In this document: piece after piece, positions 11,489 through 23,199 of the stretch | How positions within the stretch are numbered: the first letter of the stretch is position 1 | How the letters are laid out: every line of letters starts with the position of its first letter | Origin: Undaria pinnatifida | Taxonomy: Eukaryota; Sar; Phaeophyceae; Laminariales; Alariaceae | Direction of reading: 5' to 3' | Assembly: GCA_012845835.1 (NCBI GenBank) | Contig: JABAKD010000016.1 | Location: forward strand, 8,143,919-8,207,918 | Length of the DNA: 64,000 bases | Made by a program: the position numbers and the translations under genes | The notes under the pieces: generated by a model | Databases searched by the model: none | What the model was told of the DNA's origin: nothing | Seen by the model: only the letters and a program-made list of their open reading frames with translations

Positions 11489-14400
11489 AGTGATGACACG
11501 TATCTTGCATCGTGGTATGACTCTGTACTGGTGAATTGGGTGAATTCTTATGGTGCTGATATTCCAACGCTGTATAGTGAAGTGGCGGACAGGATAAGGA
11601 ACTATGTCGGTAGTGATCGGGTTATTCGTGATTCTATCCGTGAATATGCCACTCTCACCAAGAAGAGGTGTTTCGAAGATTGGTATGCAGATACAGGTAC
11701 CGCTTTCCACATGACAGATTCTCTCTCGTGTATGAAGGATGTGAAGCCTTGCCACAAGAATGTAAAGGGAATTGGTGGCGTGACTTGTGAGGTAGCTCTT
11801 TCAGGAACTCTGGAATTGGTGTTCGTGTCTGCTGACAACGAGTTTTTGGTAGAGTTGAAGAATGTGCTGTACTGTCCAAAATTGGGGTACAACCTTTTTT
11901 CCCCCAGCGCAGAATTTGATGGCGAGTCATGGAATGGTCTTGGTGGTTCTCGTGGTGTGATGACTGCTTTCCACCGACATGTGACTTTTGATAATTTCGA
12001 TGGCATGCTTGTTGCGACTGCGTATCGTGTGGGTGATGACTCTATTGGATCCGTGTTGGCTGCCCGCACTCCTTCAAACCCCAAGCACGAAACGAGCATG
12101 GATGTGAATGACTTTCATAACATTTATGCTTACTCACATGAAGGATTGCTTCGTACTACTGCAGAGCGACTGGGTATCAAGTTGACTGGTGGCCTAGATG
12201 CTTGTACGGGATGTTCGATGTCGAAGGCAATTAGAAAAGGGATTGCTCGTGAAACTTAATGTAGATCAGATAAAAAGTTAGGGAGAGTTTATGTTGACCT
12301 GGGAGGGAAGAAGGCCGTTGTGTCCATAGGGGGAAAGTATTACCCCATGATTGTGAAGGATGATTTCACAAGGCGTGCATGGATCTATTTCCTGAGAAGT
12401 AAATCACTTTCCGGAGTTTTCTTGCTAGTGTGCGTGCTGATGGAATCCCATCATTGGTTGAGATTGTTAGATCTGACAATGGAGGGGAGTTTTTCGGTGG
12501 AGAATTTGCATCTGTGTGCAATTAGCTCTTGATTAAGCGAGAGTTCACCCCAGCTTACAGTCCTCAATACAACGGTGTTGCAAAGCGTGGCTTGGGATTG
12601 ATAGAGGAGGCCGCAATGGCGGCTCGTGTTCAGGCGAAACTTCTTTTTGGGCATGTACAGTTACCTAAGACTGACAGACTTTGGGCTGAGGCAATGCACT
12701 GGGCTTGCGAGGCACTTAATCACACGGCTTTTTCTGCTAACCCCGATTCCAAGTCGCCGTATGAAATGTGGTATGGCGAAGCTCGTCCTGCTAAACCCTA
12801 TCAATTTTTGAAACCGGCGTACTGCAAGTGGCAGCGACCGTCGAAGCTGTTTCCGAAGGGTGAGAGTTGCTTTTATGTCGGTCCTTCGAGAGACCACCCG
12901 GGTGATTGTCATAGAGTACTTACGAGGGCTGGGACTATTCAGGAAACGAGGGATGTAATGTGGGAGGCGTTGCCGTCACAACTCCCTCCACCGCAACCTC
13001 CGTTGCCGATAGAGATCGCGGAGGGGGGAGGGGAGGAAAGTGACAACGATGTAGAAGCCGAGGTATGGCCGGTTGTAGGGAGAAGAGTTGCCCACACACT
13101 GTTGCGAAATAACGTGGCAGTGGTCCTCTCTGGTGCAGCAACGAACGAGGTAGTGATCCCCCCTGGTGAAGCAGTCGATGTGGTTGAAAGTGTTGACGCA
13201 GAGAGTGTAGGTCGATCGCCGTCTGCCCCCTCTGTGCCATCTTCGCCCGTTCCCTCTGTGTCGTCTCCAGCACCTGAGTTCACCGATGGTGAGGGGCAGG
13301 AAGGGCAAGATGTGGGGGAACTGGAGTCGGTGGGTCCTGAAGAGCAGGATACAGAGTCGGTAGGGCCGGGAGGGCAGGAGGCAGAGACAGAGGCATCTCC
13401 TCCAGTTGCTCGTCGTCCGCGGCATGTAGCTGAGCTAGCTGATTTCAACAACCCTGCGCGTGAGAAGGATGAAGTAAGAGAAGGTAAAACTTGCGCGCAA
13501 ACCCGTGCAGTTAACCAGCAGAATGTATCTGTATGCAGGAACTAAGAATCTTGCCAAGGTGGTTGTAGAAGCTCTAGGCGATTCTCTTCCTACGAAAAAT
13601 TTGGGCGAGGTCAAGTTCTTGCTTGGTTGCGCATTTATTCGCGACCGCGAGGCTGGCACGATTGAGATTTCCCAGGAGAGTTACATCAGGAGTGTGCTTG
13701 AGAGATTCAAAATTTGTCGCACCAGCTCGATCCCTGCTTCCCCTGCTAACGATAACAGGTCCGTGATGGAGGATGAGGAGGCAGGAGATGTGCCGTTCCG
13801 AGAGGTGGTGGGGTGCCTGATGTGGGTCACCAATGGGACGAGACCCGACATCTCGAATGCTGTGCGGGCGGTGGCGAGGCACTCTCATGAGCTAAAGAAG
13901 AGAGACTGGAAGGCAGCTCAGAAGATTCTGAACTATCTTCTGGAAACGGCACATCTAACTCTGAAGTACAAGACAGACAGTACGGTTGATGACGTAGGCA
14001 CGTTGGTGTACGTAGATGTAGACTTTGCCAGCAAGGCCACTGACCGTAGATCAGTTTCGGGAGCACTAGTTATTGTGGCTGCCTGTCTTGTAGCTTGGCT
14101 TTCTTGGACGCAGAAATGCGTTTCGCAGTCGACTTCTGAGGCAGAGTATCTTGCGATGGGCGATGGTGTCAAGGAGTCTCTGTTTGTGAACGGAATGCTT
14201 CAGTTCTTGAGGCCTAGTGTAGAGCCTCGTAAAATTGGCGTCCTTGAGGACAACGAGGGAGCGATTTCGCTTGCAGAGAATCCGCTTAGCTCGAGCAGGA
14301 GTAAGCACATCGACGTGAGGCACCACTTTCTTAGAAATCTGACCGAGGAGGGTGTGATCGAGATCACGCATGTTCCCAGCGAAAAACAACATGCGGACAT

Positions 14401-14518
14401 CCTCACGAAGGCTCTGCCGATAAGTATTTTGAAGTTCACCGTGACTTTGCATTGGGCTCTAGGAAGTAGGAGTCTGAATTATTTTTGTTTGTCATACTGC
14501 ATGTTGTGGGTCTGGTAG
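11489..14518 (+). pseudogene. pol: copia-1 pol (protease, integrase, truncated RT, RNase H)
   Basis: Domain order is that of Ty1/copia. Protease: D-T-G at 11690-11698. Pre-integrase: a CxGCxxSK motif at about 12206-12230. Integrase: first Asp near 12359, second Asp in RSDNGGEF at 12475. The expected catalytic Glu after YSPQYNGVA is Lys (12583-12585). Lesions are TAA at 12257-12259, a frameshift near 12415 and TAG at 12523-12525. A proline/glutamate-rich linker ends at 13545. The frame then resumes at 13505-14518 after the point where YVDD should lie, so roughly 200 residues of RT palm are deleted. The RNase H segment is recognisable (VDVDFASKATDRRSVSG, TSEAEYLA, EDNEGAI). The protein is non-functional. 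Confidence 0.88.
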
Positions 14519-14540
14519 ATACAACAGCCCCTAGGGAGGG

Positions 14541-14964
14541 TGTTGGTGATAGCGGCAGTGTGTATCGGCCGAGCTGCTGTAGATCATCTGATTGGATAGT
14601 TTGAATATCGAAGTGTCAATTGTAGTAAGTTGATGCTGGATATTCTGGGAATACTCTTTGTGGTACTTCGGTAGGTTGTACACAAGTACGAGCTATACAA
14701 TGGACCGTAGGTGTGTGTCGATACATTGGTATGTGGTACATTGGACACTTATCCAGTAGGAAGGTTCAGGCATTGTTGCTGTAGGTCTGACTATCGGGCT
14801 ATTGTCATGTTAGGGGTATTGTTTGTGGTACGTGATCCTGAGGGTGAGGTTGTGCGCGCCCACGAGCGCCCCCACCCTGCTCACTCCACCTTGTCTACCT
14901 GTCTCAAAGGGCAATTGCTCAATAATACAACATATTTTTCCCAGAAGCCACGAGTTTACCAACA
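14541..14964 (+). repeat. copia-1 3' LTR (424 bp)
   Basis: It matches the 5' LTR from TGTTGGTGAT to CCAACA. It differs by a short duplication near 14688 (GTACGAGC) and an insertion around 14805-14830, giving 24 bp more length. It is preceded by the polypurine tract. Confidence 0.9.
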
Positions 14965-15147
14965 TCCTACGCCAAGCTGAACCCACGAGACAACGGCTTG
15001 ATCGCCGTTCCGGTCCGATCCATATATGTCCCGCCTTGTGAGTACACAGTCGTTCGTAATATATCCTTCCAACACATCGTGCGAGGAACGCATCAAGTCG
15101 AGGTCTCGCAAGGAATCTCAGCAGAAGGATCAACCACATACTAGTAC
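14965..15147. other. Short flank between copia-1 and a tandem duplication
   Basis: An open stretch on the plus strand (about 14966-15143) ends at a TAG and has no recognisable family. It could be remnant coding DNA into which the element inserted, but nothing supports a specific gene. Confidence 0.3.
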
Positions 15148-15695
15148 GGTAGCGGGACGAGCCGCCCTGGTTCTGGCTCACCTTGCTACCTCGGGGGGAG
15201 TTCGTAGTATCCTGCTATATATTTTCCTTTGGTCCCTCCGATTTCCAATCCGGGCAGGTTGATCCTACACTTTAGACTTCGAGCGAGGTCAAATCGTTGA
15301 GTCTCGCAATCACGTGAGATCACAGACGACAAGTGGTGCGGACGCACATTCATACGAACGAACAGTATTCATGCACGCATGTCAACAGTGGTTTGTCATT
15401 GCACTTTTTCTCCGTGGGTTCATCATATTATGGTAGCGGGACGAGCCGCCCTGGTTTTGGCTCACCTTGCTGCCTCGGGGGGAGTTCGTAGTATCCCCCT
15501 ATACCTTTTATTTGGTTCCTCCGATTTCCAATCCAGGCAGATTTATCCGAGGCTTCAGACTTTCAGCGAGGTCAACTCGTTGAGTTTCGCAAGCGCGTGA
15601 GACCATAGATGACAGGTGATGCGGATGCATATGCATACCATCGAACAGTGTTCTTGCACACATCCATGCGAACAGTGGTTTACCATACGAGCACT
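15148..15695. repeat. Direct duplication, 284-bp period
   Basis: GGTAGCGGGACGAGCCGCC occurs at 15148 and 15432. Similarity extends about 260 bp through GGGGGGAGTTCGTAGTATCC, a GCGAGGTCAA block and a GAACAGT...ACAGTGGTTT end. The copies are diverged by many substitutions. They could be two solo LTRs of a small element or a simple segmental duplication. Confidence 0.8.
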
Positions 15696-16372
15696 TTTGA
15701 CTTTTAACATTCCTTTTCACAGGGGTGGTATTGAGAACTAAATACCCGGCATCCCAGAGGTGCTGCAGTGCACCGCCTTCGTGAGAAGGCGTTATTGCTC
15801 AAGTCGGCGGAATCACCGACCAGACGAAGCGTTCTTTCCGTCGCACACAGAACTGACCACCACTATTCTGCGCCCAGTGGATGCGATCATTAGGCCACGG
15901 ACACGACCCACCGTACTTTTATGCTCCCACGCTGGCCGCCACAACAATAACGGGTATATACGTACACCAGAAACGCGCAAGCTCGACTCGTCGGGCGACG
16001 ATGGTGCCGTGGGTCTCGCATTGGTTGCATCTTCGGAGCTTATCTATCGCGCGTCGCAAGGCGACTCAACCAGCGTGAAACACGAAGAGTTGGAGAGTAG
16101 AACACGAAAAGAAAAAAAAAGCGTTTGCTCGCAGATGGTGATGAACACGATCCTTTTCACTACAGCAGTAGTAGGGGTCCGATCAGCACGGATCACGCAA
16201 ACCTTAGTAACGTCCCATAAGTGCCTGGACGTCGCCTAGAGTCCAGGGGGAACTGATGCAGACAAAAAATACTTGTCCGTGCCGAGAGGGTGCATTCTGG
16301 TTGGTGTTTGGCATAATACAAGCCAAGGCGAGAACAGCAGCCAGACCCTTCATGGTCCCAACTTAAAGTAAG
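15696..16372. other. No gene recognised
   Basis: A 159-codon plus-strand open frame (15760-16239) lacks any recognisable motif, codon bias or repeat match. I do not call it a gene. Confidence 0.5.
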
Positions 16373-16842
16373 TAGTATTTGCAATCTGCCTTTGATGAGC
16401 AGTATATTCATGTAATCTACGAAGGTATGATTCGTGAGTCACGTATGTACGAATGTTATCTATTAGAATAGTTTGGTATTGGGAAATGAGTGCATTCTAT
16501 TGGATGACATGAAGATGTTGAGGTGGTGTGATGTGTGATGTCAGAATGTCAGTCACCACGCTGGAAACATGCCTGCTCTGGTACACTTTTTTTTGGGTTG
16601 ATTCCGATGGGATACGCCTACTAAATCAGTCTAGTTTTGGTCATCCTCTGATCCATCTTGACTCATATGTCTTGCTTGTGATGATGTACTCGGATGTACG
16701 CGACGACAACATAATGGATAGTAATACTTCATAATCATCACCACGGACTTCTCATTTTATCCGCTGCCACCGCACATCCAAGGCCCCGCATGAAGTGGGC
16801 CGCGCGAGCAAACCCACTCCGGGTACAGGTCATCCCATTACA
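16373..16842. repeat. LTR-like direct repeat, copy 1
   Basis: It contains TGATGAGCAGTATATTC, GTGATGTGTGATGTCAG, GGAAACATGCCTGCTC, GGATAGTAATACTTC and ends CCCATTACA. It is paired with 19140-19602. Confidence 0.85.
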
Positions 16843-19139
16843 CTAGTGCGATGCATCTTGACCCGTGCTCAGGGAGGGGAATGCGCTGGACCGGGCTGAT
16901 TCAGAACGAATATTTCCCGAGATGCTTCAGGAGCGATTTCCTCGTCATCTTCCTAGACCCCACACTCTCGCACGTACACCAGCATCAACAGAGAGCAAGA
17001 TCATCGAGACGCAGGCAACGACAGCCACATACCGGAAGAGGCGAGAGCAGTCAGGGAAGGATAGCGTGAGCCAAAGAGCCACATTCCTTCACCGTGCCAG
17101 ACCTCCTTCTACATGCTTGCATTGTGCGAGCGATTTCGGAGTTTACTTTTGAGCTGCGGTTACGAGGAATTTTCTGCGCGACGATGATGGGCCAAAGGGG
17201 GGGATGACTGTGGAAGGACAGCCGGCGACAAAAAATTGGAATGAGTGTGGAGGAGCAGCATGTGCAAAGCAGGCATGTGCAAAGCAGGGGATGTGGGGAA
17301 GGTCAGGAGAGGAAGCGAACAGGACAGAGCAAGAGAGGAGAGGGTCATCTTCTTCCGCGCCAGCAAGCACTTCGGCTCGCAAGAGGCGCGTACTGATTAA
17401 TCTTGATTTTTGTGTTCCATATTTCTCTCCGGGGTTGGTTGAGTTGATTAATGTATTGATGTTTTTATGTACGTTTAGTGTCGTTTGTTACTGAAGAGTT
17501 CACGGCAATAGTTCGTTTTCAAGGCACGTATAATACGGTATGGTTTCTGTTTAGGGTCGGATAGAAGTTCGCACGACTCATGCCTAATGACTTGTTTATG
17601 AACGGTTTTGGTTTTTGAATATTTGATGGGTTTTGCTTGGCACTACAGCAGTTCTAGTTCTACCTATAGTAGCATCGGTACCGAAACTATCGGGACACTG
17701 AGTACTGAGGCTGGCTGTGAACGCCAAACAGGGGATGGTAATATAGACTATACTGACATTTGGAATACAACACTTCCTTGGCAAACATCGGAGCTATGAG
17801 TCTGTTTGCATGATGTGGCCACCTGACAATAAGTTAGTTGGTGTTGGTGCGTATTACAGCAGCAGTAGCTCTCTCTCCTCTGTAGTTTCAATGGTTCAAG
17901 CGTTATTTTTGCATTTTAGAACGATCTGCGCATTACCTGCGGTTCTATGAATCGATTATCATGCTGTGGACACGTATATTACTGACACTCTACAAGATTG
18001 AGCACCACCGTACATTCACTTGTAGTTCTTTCTGCTCGATGTTTTCCCCTCGAGTCAAGCCATTGAGTGAGACAACTTGCAATCGTCCAGGTGAATAAGG
18101 TGGACAAGAGGACCCAGCCTCGGCCAGAAGATCAATGTGTCGGAAGGGAGGTCGCCATTGGTGGGGGTTACTAGTAGTACTAGAAAGCGTTGCGTGAACA
18201 CGTATAGTACGAGATGAAATGTGAATGGATTTTTAACGTTGGTTCTATTTTTGACTATTTTCTGGGGGGGGTTGTGTGCTTTTTGAAACGGTGCGCTGCT
18301 ATTCTGGCAGCAGATTGTGGGACGCCATCCGACGAAATATTTCGTTATTTCTTGATACGGGACGAATGAAATAATTTCACAGTGTGTTGTCCCAGGTACC
18401 AATGAGTGCTATGTTCGAGCATTAAGTACGAGTATTGGTATGAGAGGCTGGGTATATGTCGTAGCCCTCCCGTGACTGAGGTGATAGGTAAGACCACATA
18501 CATGTACCCCCCCCGTCACGCAACAACAGCAGATAGTTGATCAACTATGCTCTTTACTTGGTAGATGAGGTATCATGGTTGGTGGCCTTTACTATCACCA
18601 CCAGGTATATTTATTTATGGTACTACTTGGGTTGGTTTGGGGTTTTACGGGCTTGTGTTTTTTTTATTGAAGATGTCAGGTGTGCTGAAAGTGTACCTGG
18701 TATTAATTGGTGGAACTACTGGAATGTAGTGGATTCTCGTCGCCTCTATTTCACGTAGCTGATGATGACCGTTCGACGGCAAGGCGTGAGTGTTGACTAC
18801 TGGTCAGCCATTTGGAATTTAAGCCAGCATAGTTTAGAAATTGTCTTTCTTTTGTTTCGTTTTTTGTTCAACTTCTGATATTTTATTGGTTTTGGGTGCT
18901 TGGACAGCCGGTAAGCGATTGTTTGGTTCTATAGTGGGTACGGCATTTCTGTTTCTGGGTTTTTTATATTCAGATAAGCAACTACGAGTTCATACTTTGA
19001 ATTTTGAGCTTTGGGCATTTGTTTCAATGATATTATGGTAAAATAAGGAACTTATTGCTTTCAGTCGAGATAAATGTTTCAGATATAGACCAGAGGCACT
19101 ACTATCAAGGCAGGCATAGTATATAGGGGAAAGCATATC
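16843..19139. other. Interior of the candidate LTR element, non-coding
   Basis: It holds only short open frames. 17204-17494 (plus) has a GCAAAGCAGGCATGT near-duplication, but no retroelement motif was found on either strand. Confidence 0.5.
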
Positions 19140-19602
19140 TAGTACTTGCAGTCTGCCTGATGAGCAGTATATTCATGTAATCTACGGGGATGTGATTCGT
19201 GATTCACGTATGTACGAGTACTAAAGGATAGCTTGGTATTAGGAAATGAGTGCATTCTATTGGATGACATGAAGATGTTGAAGTGGTGTGATGTGTGATG
19301 TCAGAATGTCAGTCACCCCGCTGGAAACATGCCTGCTCTGGTATGTTTTGTTCTGGATTGATTCCAATGGGATACGCCCACTAAATCAGTCTAGTTTTGG
19401 TCATCCTCTGATCCATCTTGACTCATATGTCTTGCTTGTGATAATGTACTCGGATGTACGCGACGATAATATAATGGATAGTAATACTTCATAATTAACA
19501 CCAAGGACTTCTCATTTTACCCGCTGCCACCGCGCATCCAAGGCCCCGCATGAAGTGGGCCACGCGAGGAAACTGACCCCGAGTACAGGTCATCCCATTA
19601 CA
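19140..19602. repeat. LTR-like direct repeat, copy 2
   Basis: Same landmarks and identical CA end as the copy at 16373-16842, with scattered substitutions and small indels. Confidence 0.85.
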
Positions 19603-19873
19603 ACTCGCAGTATGGCTACTTTTATGGGAGGACTGTAGGTGAATCGATCGAATTAGAAACGGCGAGTGGGACTTTGAGGGTGTGCGCAACAACAGGCACA
19701 CACACGTGGAGATGGTATTAATAGTGTGATGGCCATAGCGCATGCCAGAAGCTGAGAATAGGGCCGATGCGATGCTACGCGTAACGTGTAGAGGGCGGTG
19801 TGCGAGACGTATGAATATTTTAAACACTTGAAAAATTACAATCCCCGTGAAGGGGAACCGACCAGAACAAACC

Positions 19874-20595
19874 GTTATGGTATTACCCTGAGAGCCTAGC
19901 AAAGGCTTAGGATCCAGGATGTGGGATATGGATATGAGATAAAAAGGCTTCACATGCCTTTGAATGCGTGTGCGTATAGGAAGAAGAGGATGATGATTGC
20001 TTCACCCGCGCATAACACCCAGCCAGTTTTTCCGTGACTCGTCACACAAGGAATACAAGGAGCTTCTCTAAGGATACACAAGTGAATGAACATCGTGGAG
20101 CCTGCTTAGTAGAAACACCTGCAAGGAGCGGCCTGTTTCTATATCAGTCTTCTTATTCTTGGCGCCATCGGCAGGACTAGCGTGGGAGTGGGATTTCAAG
20201 AGTCTTATCTTTGAATAATGTTTTAGATCACGTGGAGCCGGTGCTTCCCGAATATTCCACATTTTTGCATACACGGCTCATCAGGGTGGGCTAGTGTTAT
20301 GGTATTGCTTTGGGAGCCTAGCAAAAGGCTCATGATCCAGGATGTGGGATATTATGAAATTGGGATTTAAAGCGTTTCACATGCCTTCGAAGGCGTGTGC
20401 GTTTAAGAAAAGGGGGGTGATGATTGCCTCAATCACGCATAACGCCCAGCAGGAGTTCCTCCGTGACTCGTCACACAAGGAATAATACTAATAGCTTATC
20501 TCAGGGTACACAAGTGGGTGAGCATCGTGGAGCCTGCATAGCAGAGAGACCTGCAAGGAGTGTGGCCTGTGTCTGTATCAGCCCTGCTTATTAAA
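19874..20595. repeat. Direct duplication, 422-bp period
   Basis: GTTATGGTATT followed by GAGCCTAGCAAA and GATCCAGGATGTGGG occurs at 19874 and 20296. Similarity runs about 290 bp to CTGCAAGGAG...GTCT near 20135 and 20570, including CCGTGACTCGTCACACAAGG in both. No coding content is seen. Confidence 0.85.
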
Positions 20596-22299
20596 AAATC
20601 CATGGGAACGGTGCGTTGTTTTATTCGCTGACGATGCTCGCGCTTGGTGACGGTGTGTCCGACTGTTGTTCTATGGACTCTGGCGAATGCAAGTGGCACG
20701 TAAGACGGGAGCGAAGAGCTTTCAACAGCGCATCAAGGCAACAGTCTCGCCATCTATGGAAGACGGCAGACGAAGAAGTTAGGTGTAGTTGGAGATAGAG
20801 ATGGAGAAAAACATTCGAAGTTCAGCAGATAGATCCGAAGAACTGAAGATCAGAAGATCCGAAGAGTGCGACAAACATGCCGGTCGGTACTCGGTACATA
20901 ATGTGGCACGTGGGACGCGGCGCGCTCTCTTGTTTATAGAAAAAATAAAATATTATCAGAACCTTCAACCTTCGGCAGTATCGTAAAAAACAAGCCCACA
21001 GCAACACAACCAACCAGCCAGCCAGCCAGCCAGCCAGCCAGCCTCCATCCAGAAAATATTCAGGCTACGTTGTTTGGTCTTTCGTGCCCACGGCAAGAAG
21101 TAAGTTCGCATCACCTGGGAGGGTCAAAATTCCTGCCCGTGATCGAATCGAAATCTAATATACCAAATTCAACTCTGCACTTCTTCATCGCCATGAAAAC
21201 TGTTTGCTGCGCAGACAGCCAGCGAAACAAGAACACGACAACTACTGCTATTGCTGCTTCTGCCTGCCTCTTTGCCTGCTCAGCAGCAGCATCAACGAAC
21301 AGCGGCCCCTACCTCTTCTATTTAGCCTTCCTGTTTGCCTGCAAAGGAGCAGCCTTAACAAGTAGCAGCCCGTCCTGGCTCTACTTCTACTCTCCATTGA
21401 TGGGTTTAGTTTTTTATTCTGTCCTGTCTGCCTGCCTCCTTTTATTATTTTTTACCACAAACAAACAAATAAACGCCAGGAAGGAAAACAAGAAAACCAA
21501 AAAGAACAAGAACGAGAACAACAAGGAGAAGAACACGAAGAAGACGAAGGAAAAGAGAAAGGAAAGCAACAAGAATAAAATGGGGACAAACACCACGGTA
21601 CAGACAATTACTACAATTACTACCACTAGATTACTAATACTACTGCTGCTGTATATATACTATTACTACGAACTGTAAGCTCTATTACACTACAACCCTA
21701 CCTGAAAATCTACTCGGAACAACGATCGATCGTAGCTCAACAGCTGAGCCACTACTACTGCACAACGTCGGGTACCAAGCCAGCCAGCTAGTCACAACAA
21801 TGACCGCGTAGAACAACCCAAACAGCGGCAACGCTTCCTCTGCCGAACCCTGGTAACATCTCCCACCCTGCACGATGCTCTTTGCATCGTTTTTTTACTA
21901 GATACTACGACTCTCCTGCTGTATATAGCGGAAATATAAACCATGGCAACCCCGTTTCATTCAACAACCGATGGCGTCGGCGAGGAACAAAAGGCGACAG
22001 CAGTTGTCACTGCTGTCACGGGCAGCCAACAAAAACCCTTCCTTGCCTTGTGCAAAACCCTCTCTTCCCCCACCAGACCATCGACCGCAACGTCATTATG
22101 TCTGCAAGAAACAAACGCCATGTTCCTGAAAACTATAACCAGAAACAAGGGCGCGCGACTGCGCGACACATCGAACCTTACAGGAGATGACGTCGACCTA
22201 AATATCCACGCCAATTCAAAAAATATTAGACGGACAACGAGGTTAAACACTTACTGTAGTACGCACGAGCGTACATCCTATCTATCTCCGTACGAAATA
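20596..22299. other. Low-complexity region, no gene recognised
   Basis: It includes a (CAGC)n tract at 21012-21042 and an AAG/AAC-rich tract at 21480-21580. The latter creates a 202-codon open frame of biased composition that I do not accept as a gene. Confidence 0.5.
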
Positions 22300-22830
22300 C
22301 CGACGTACGGACTAACCGATATGAGCACATACGACGTACGTACAAACCGACGGATGGGCGCACGACGAACGCCAACAAATAAAAAAACTGTTCCACCGCA
22401 GACCGTACCGTCCAAACCAACAACAAGTTTTTTTAAACGCACGGATCCTCCGCCTTCATCGTTCCCACGCGGCCGCCGCCGACGGACAACGGACGGACAG
22501 ACGTACCGACGGGTAGACAAGCCAACAGATGGACGCACGGACGACGAATGCCAACAGTTCAAAAACCACTCCCACCGGACGCCGTACCCTCCAAACCCAG
22601 ACCAAGCCCAAAAAAATGCACATATCCGCCTTTTTTATCGCTCCCACGCGGCAGCCGCCGACCGACGTACCGACGGATGGACAAGCCGACTTACGAAAGG
22701 ACGATGAATGCCAACACTTCAAATACCAAGTACACCGCACACCGTACCGTCTAAACCAAGCACAGGCGCAGAACAGCGCATAGCTCTTTCGCCTCGACGG
22801 TTCCCACGCGGTTGCCCCCTGCCACTGGGC
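22300..22830. repeat. Tandem repeat, three diverged units of about 160-178 bp
   Basis: GAACGCCAACA / GAATGCCAACA starts occur near 22368, 22546 and 22706. Each is followed by CCGTACC(G/C)TCCAAACC and TCCCACGCGG. The long open frames across it (for example 21943-22707) come from the repeat itself. Confidence 0.75.
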
Positions 22831-23199
22831 CAGGCTTCGCGCACAAAAAACAGCGACACCACCCTGGCCCGGCGGGTTTCGATGACGAGCAAGGGCTACT
22901 GCTGGGCCCCAAAAGTTCGAAGGTCTAAATAAACTCCGAAACGGAAAGGCAAAAACAACCGAATGAATCGCGAGTCGCACTGCAATGGCTTTTGGGGTTC
23001 CCGAGACCACTTGCATCTGCACGGCCAACGACTTATCCGCCACCGCAGCCACTGCTTCCGCCAAACGCGTACTCTTCCCCCCCTCACTTTCCTCTTCACC
23101 TGGCGGAGATTGACGTGCTTCACATCATGGTAACCGCGCAGGTCTCTCGCAAGTTTGAAATACATATGTTTCAATCCATTGTTTGTGGCTGTTGTTCTT

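Larger units (their letters stand above)
9494..14964 (+). mobile_element. Defective Ty1/copia LTR retrotransposon (copia-1)
   Basis: Two LTRs starting TGTTGG and ending CCAACA bound an interior with gag, aspartic protease, integrase and RNase H in Ty1/copia order. A polypurine tract (AGGGAGGG, 14533-14540) lies immediately before the 3' LTR. It cannot be autonomous: gag has an early frameshift, pol has stops and a frameshift, and most of the RT palm is missing near 13.5 kb. The flanking five bases (CTCGG and TCCTA) do not match, so there is no target-site duplication. This suggests inter-element recombination or later rearrangement. Confidence 0.9.
16373..19602. mobile_element. Candidate non-autonomous LTR element (LARD/TRIM-like)
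   Basis: Two direct repeats, 16373-16842 (470 bp) and 19140-19602 (463 bp), end identically at ...CATCCCATTACA and are highly similar throughout. They enclose about 2.3 kb without detectable gag or pol motifs. A purine-rich tract (ATAGGGGAAAGC, about 19122-19134) lies just upstream of the second repeat, as expected for a polypurine tract. The left LTR boundary (TG) is unclear because similarity starts gradually, and no target-site duplication is obvious. A plain segmental duplication is the alternative. Confidence 0.5.

Noticed and set aside
15760..16239. 159-codon plus-strand open frame
   Set aside because: No recognisable family and no codon bias; it lies between repeat duplications.
21070..21678. 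202-codon plus-strand open frame with hydrophobic and Lys/Asn-rich parts
   Set aside because: Composition follows AAG/AAC and CTG/TAC low-complexity DNA; no domain, no splice context, no codon bias.
21943..22707. 254-codon plus-strand open frame
   Set aside because: It is generated by the 160-178 bp tandem repeat; overlapping minus-strand frames are equally long.
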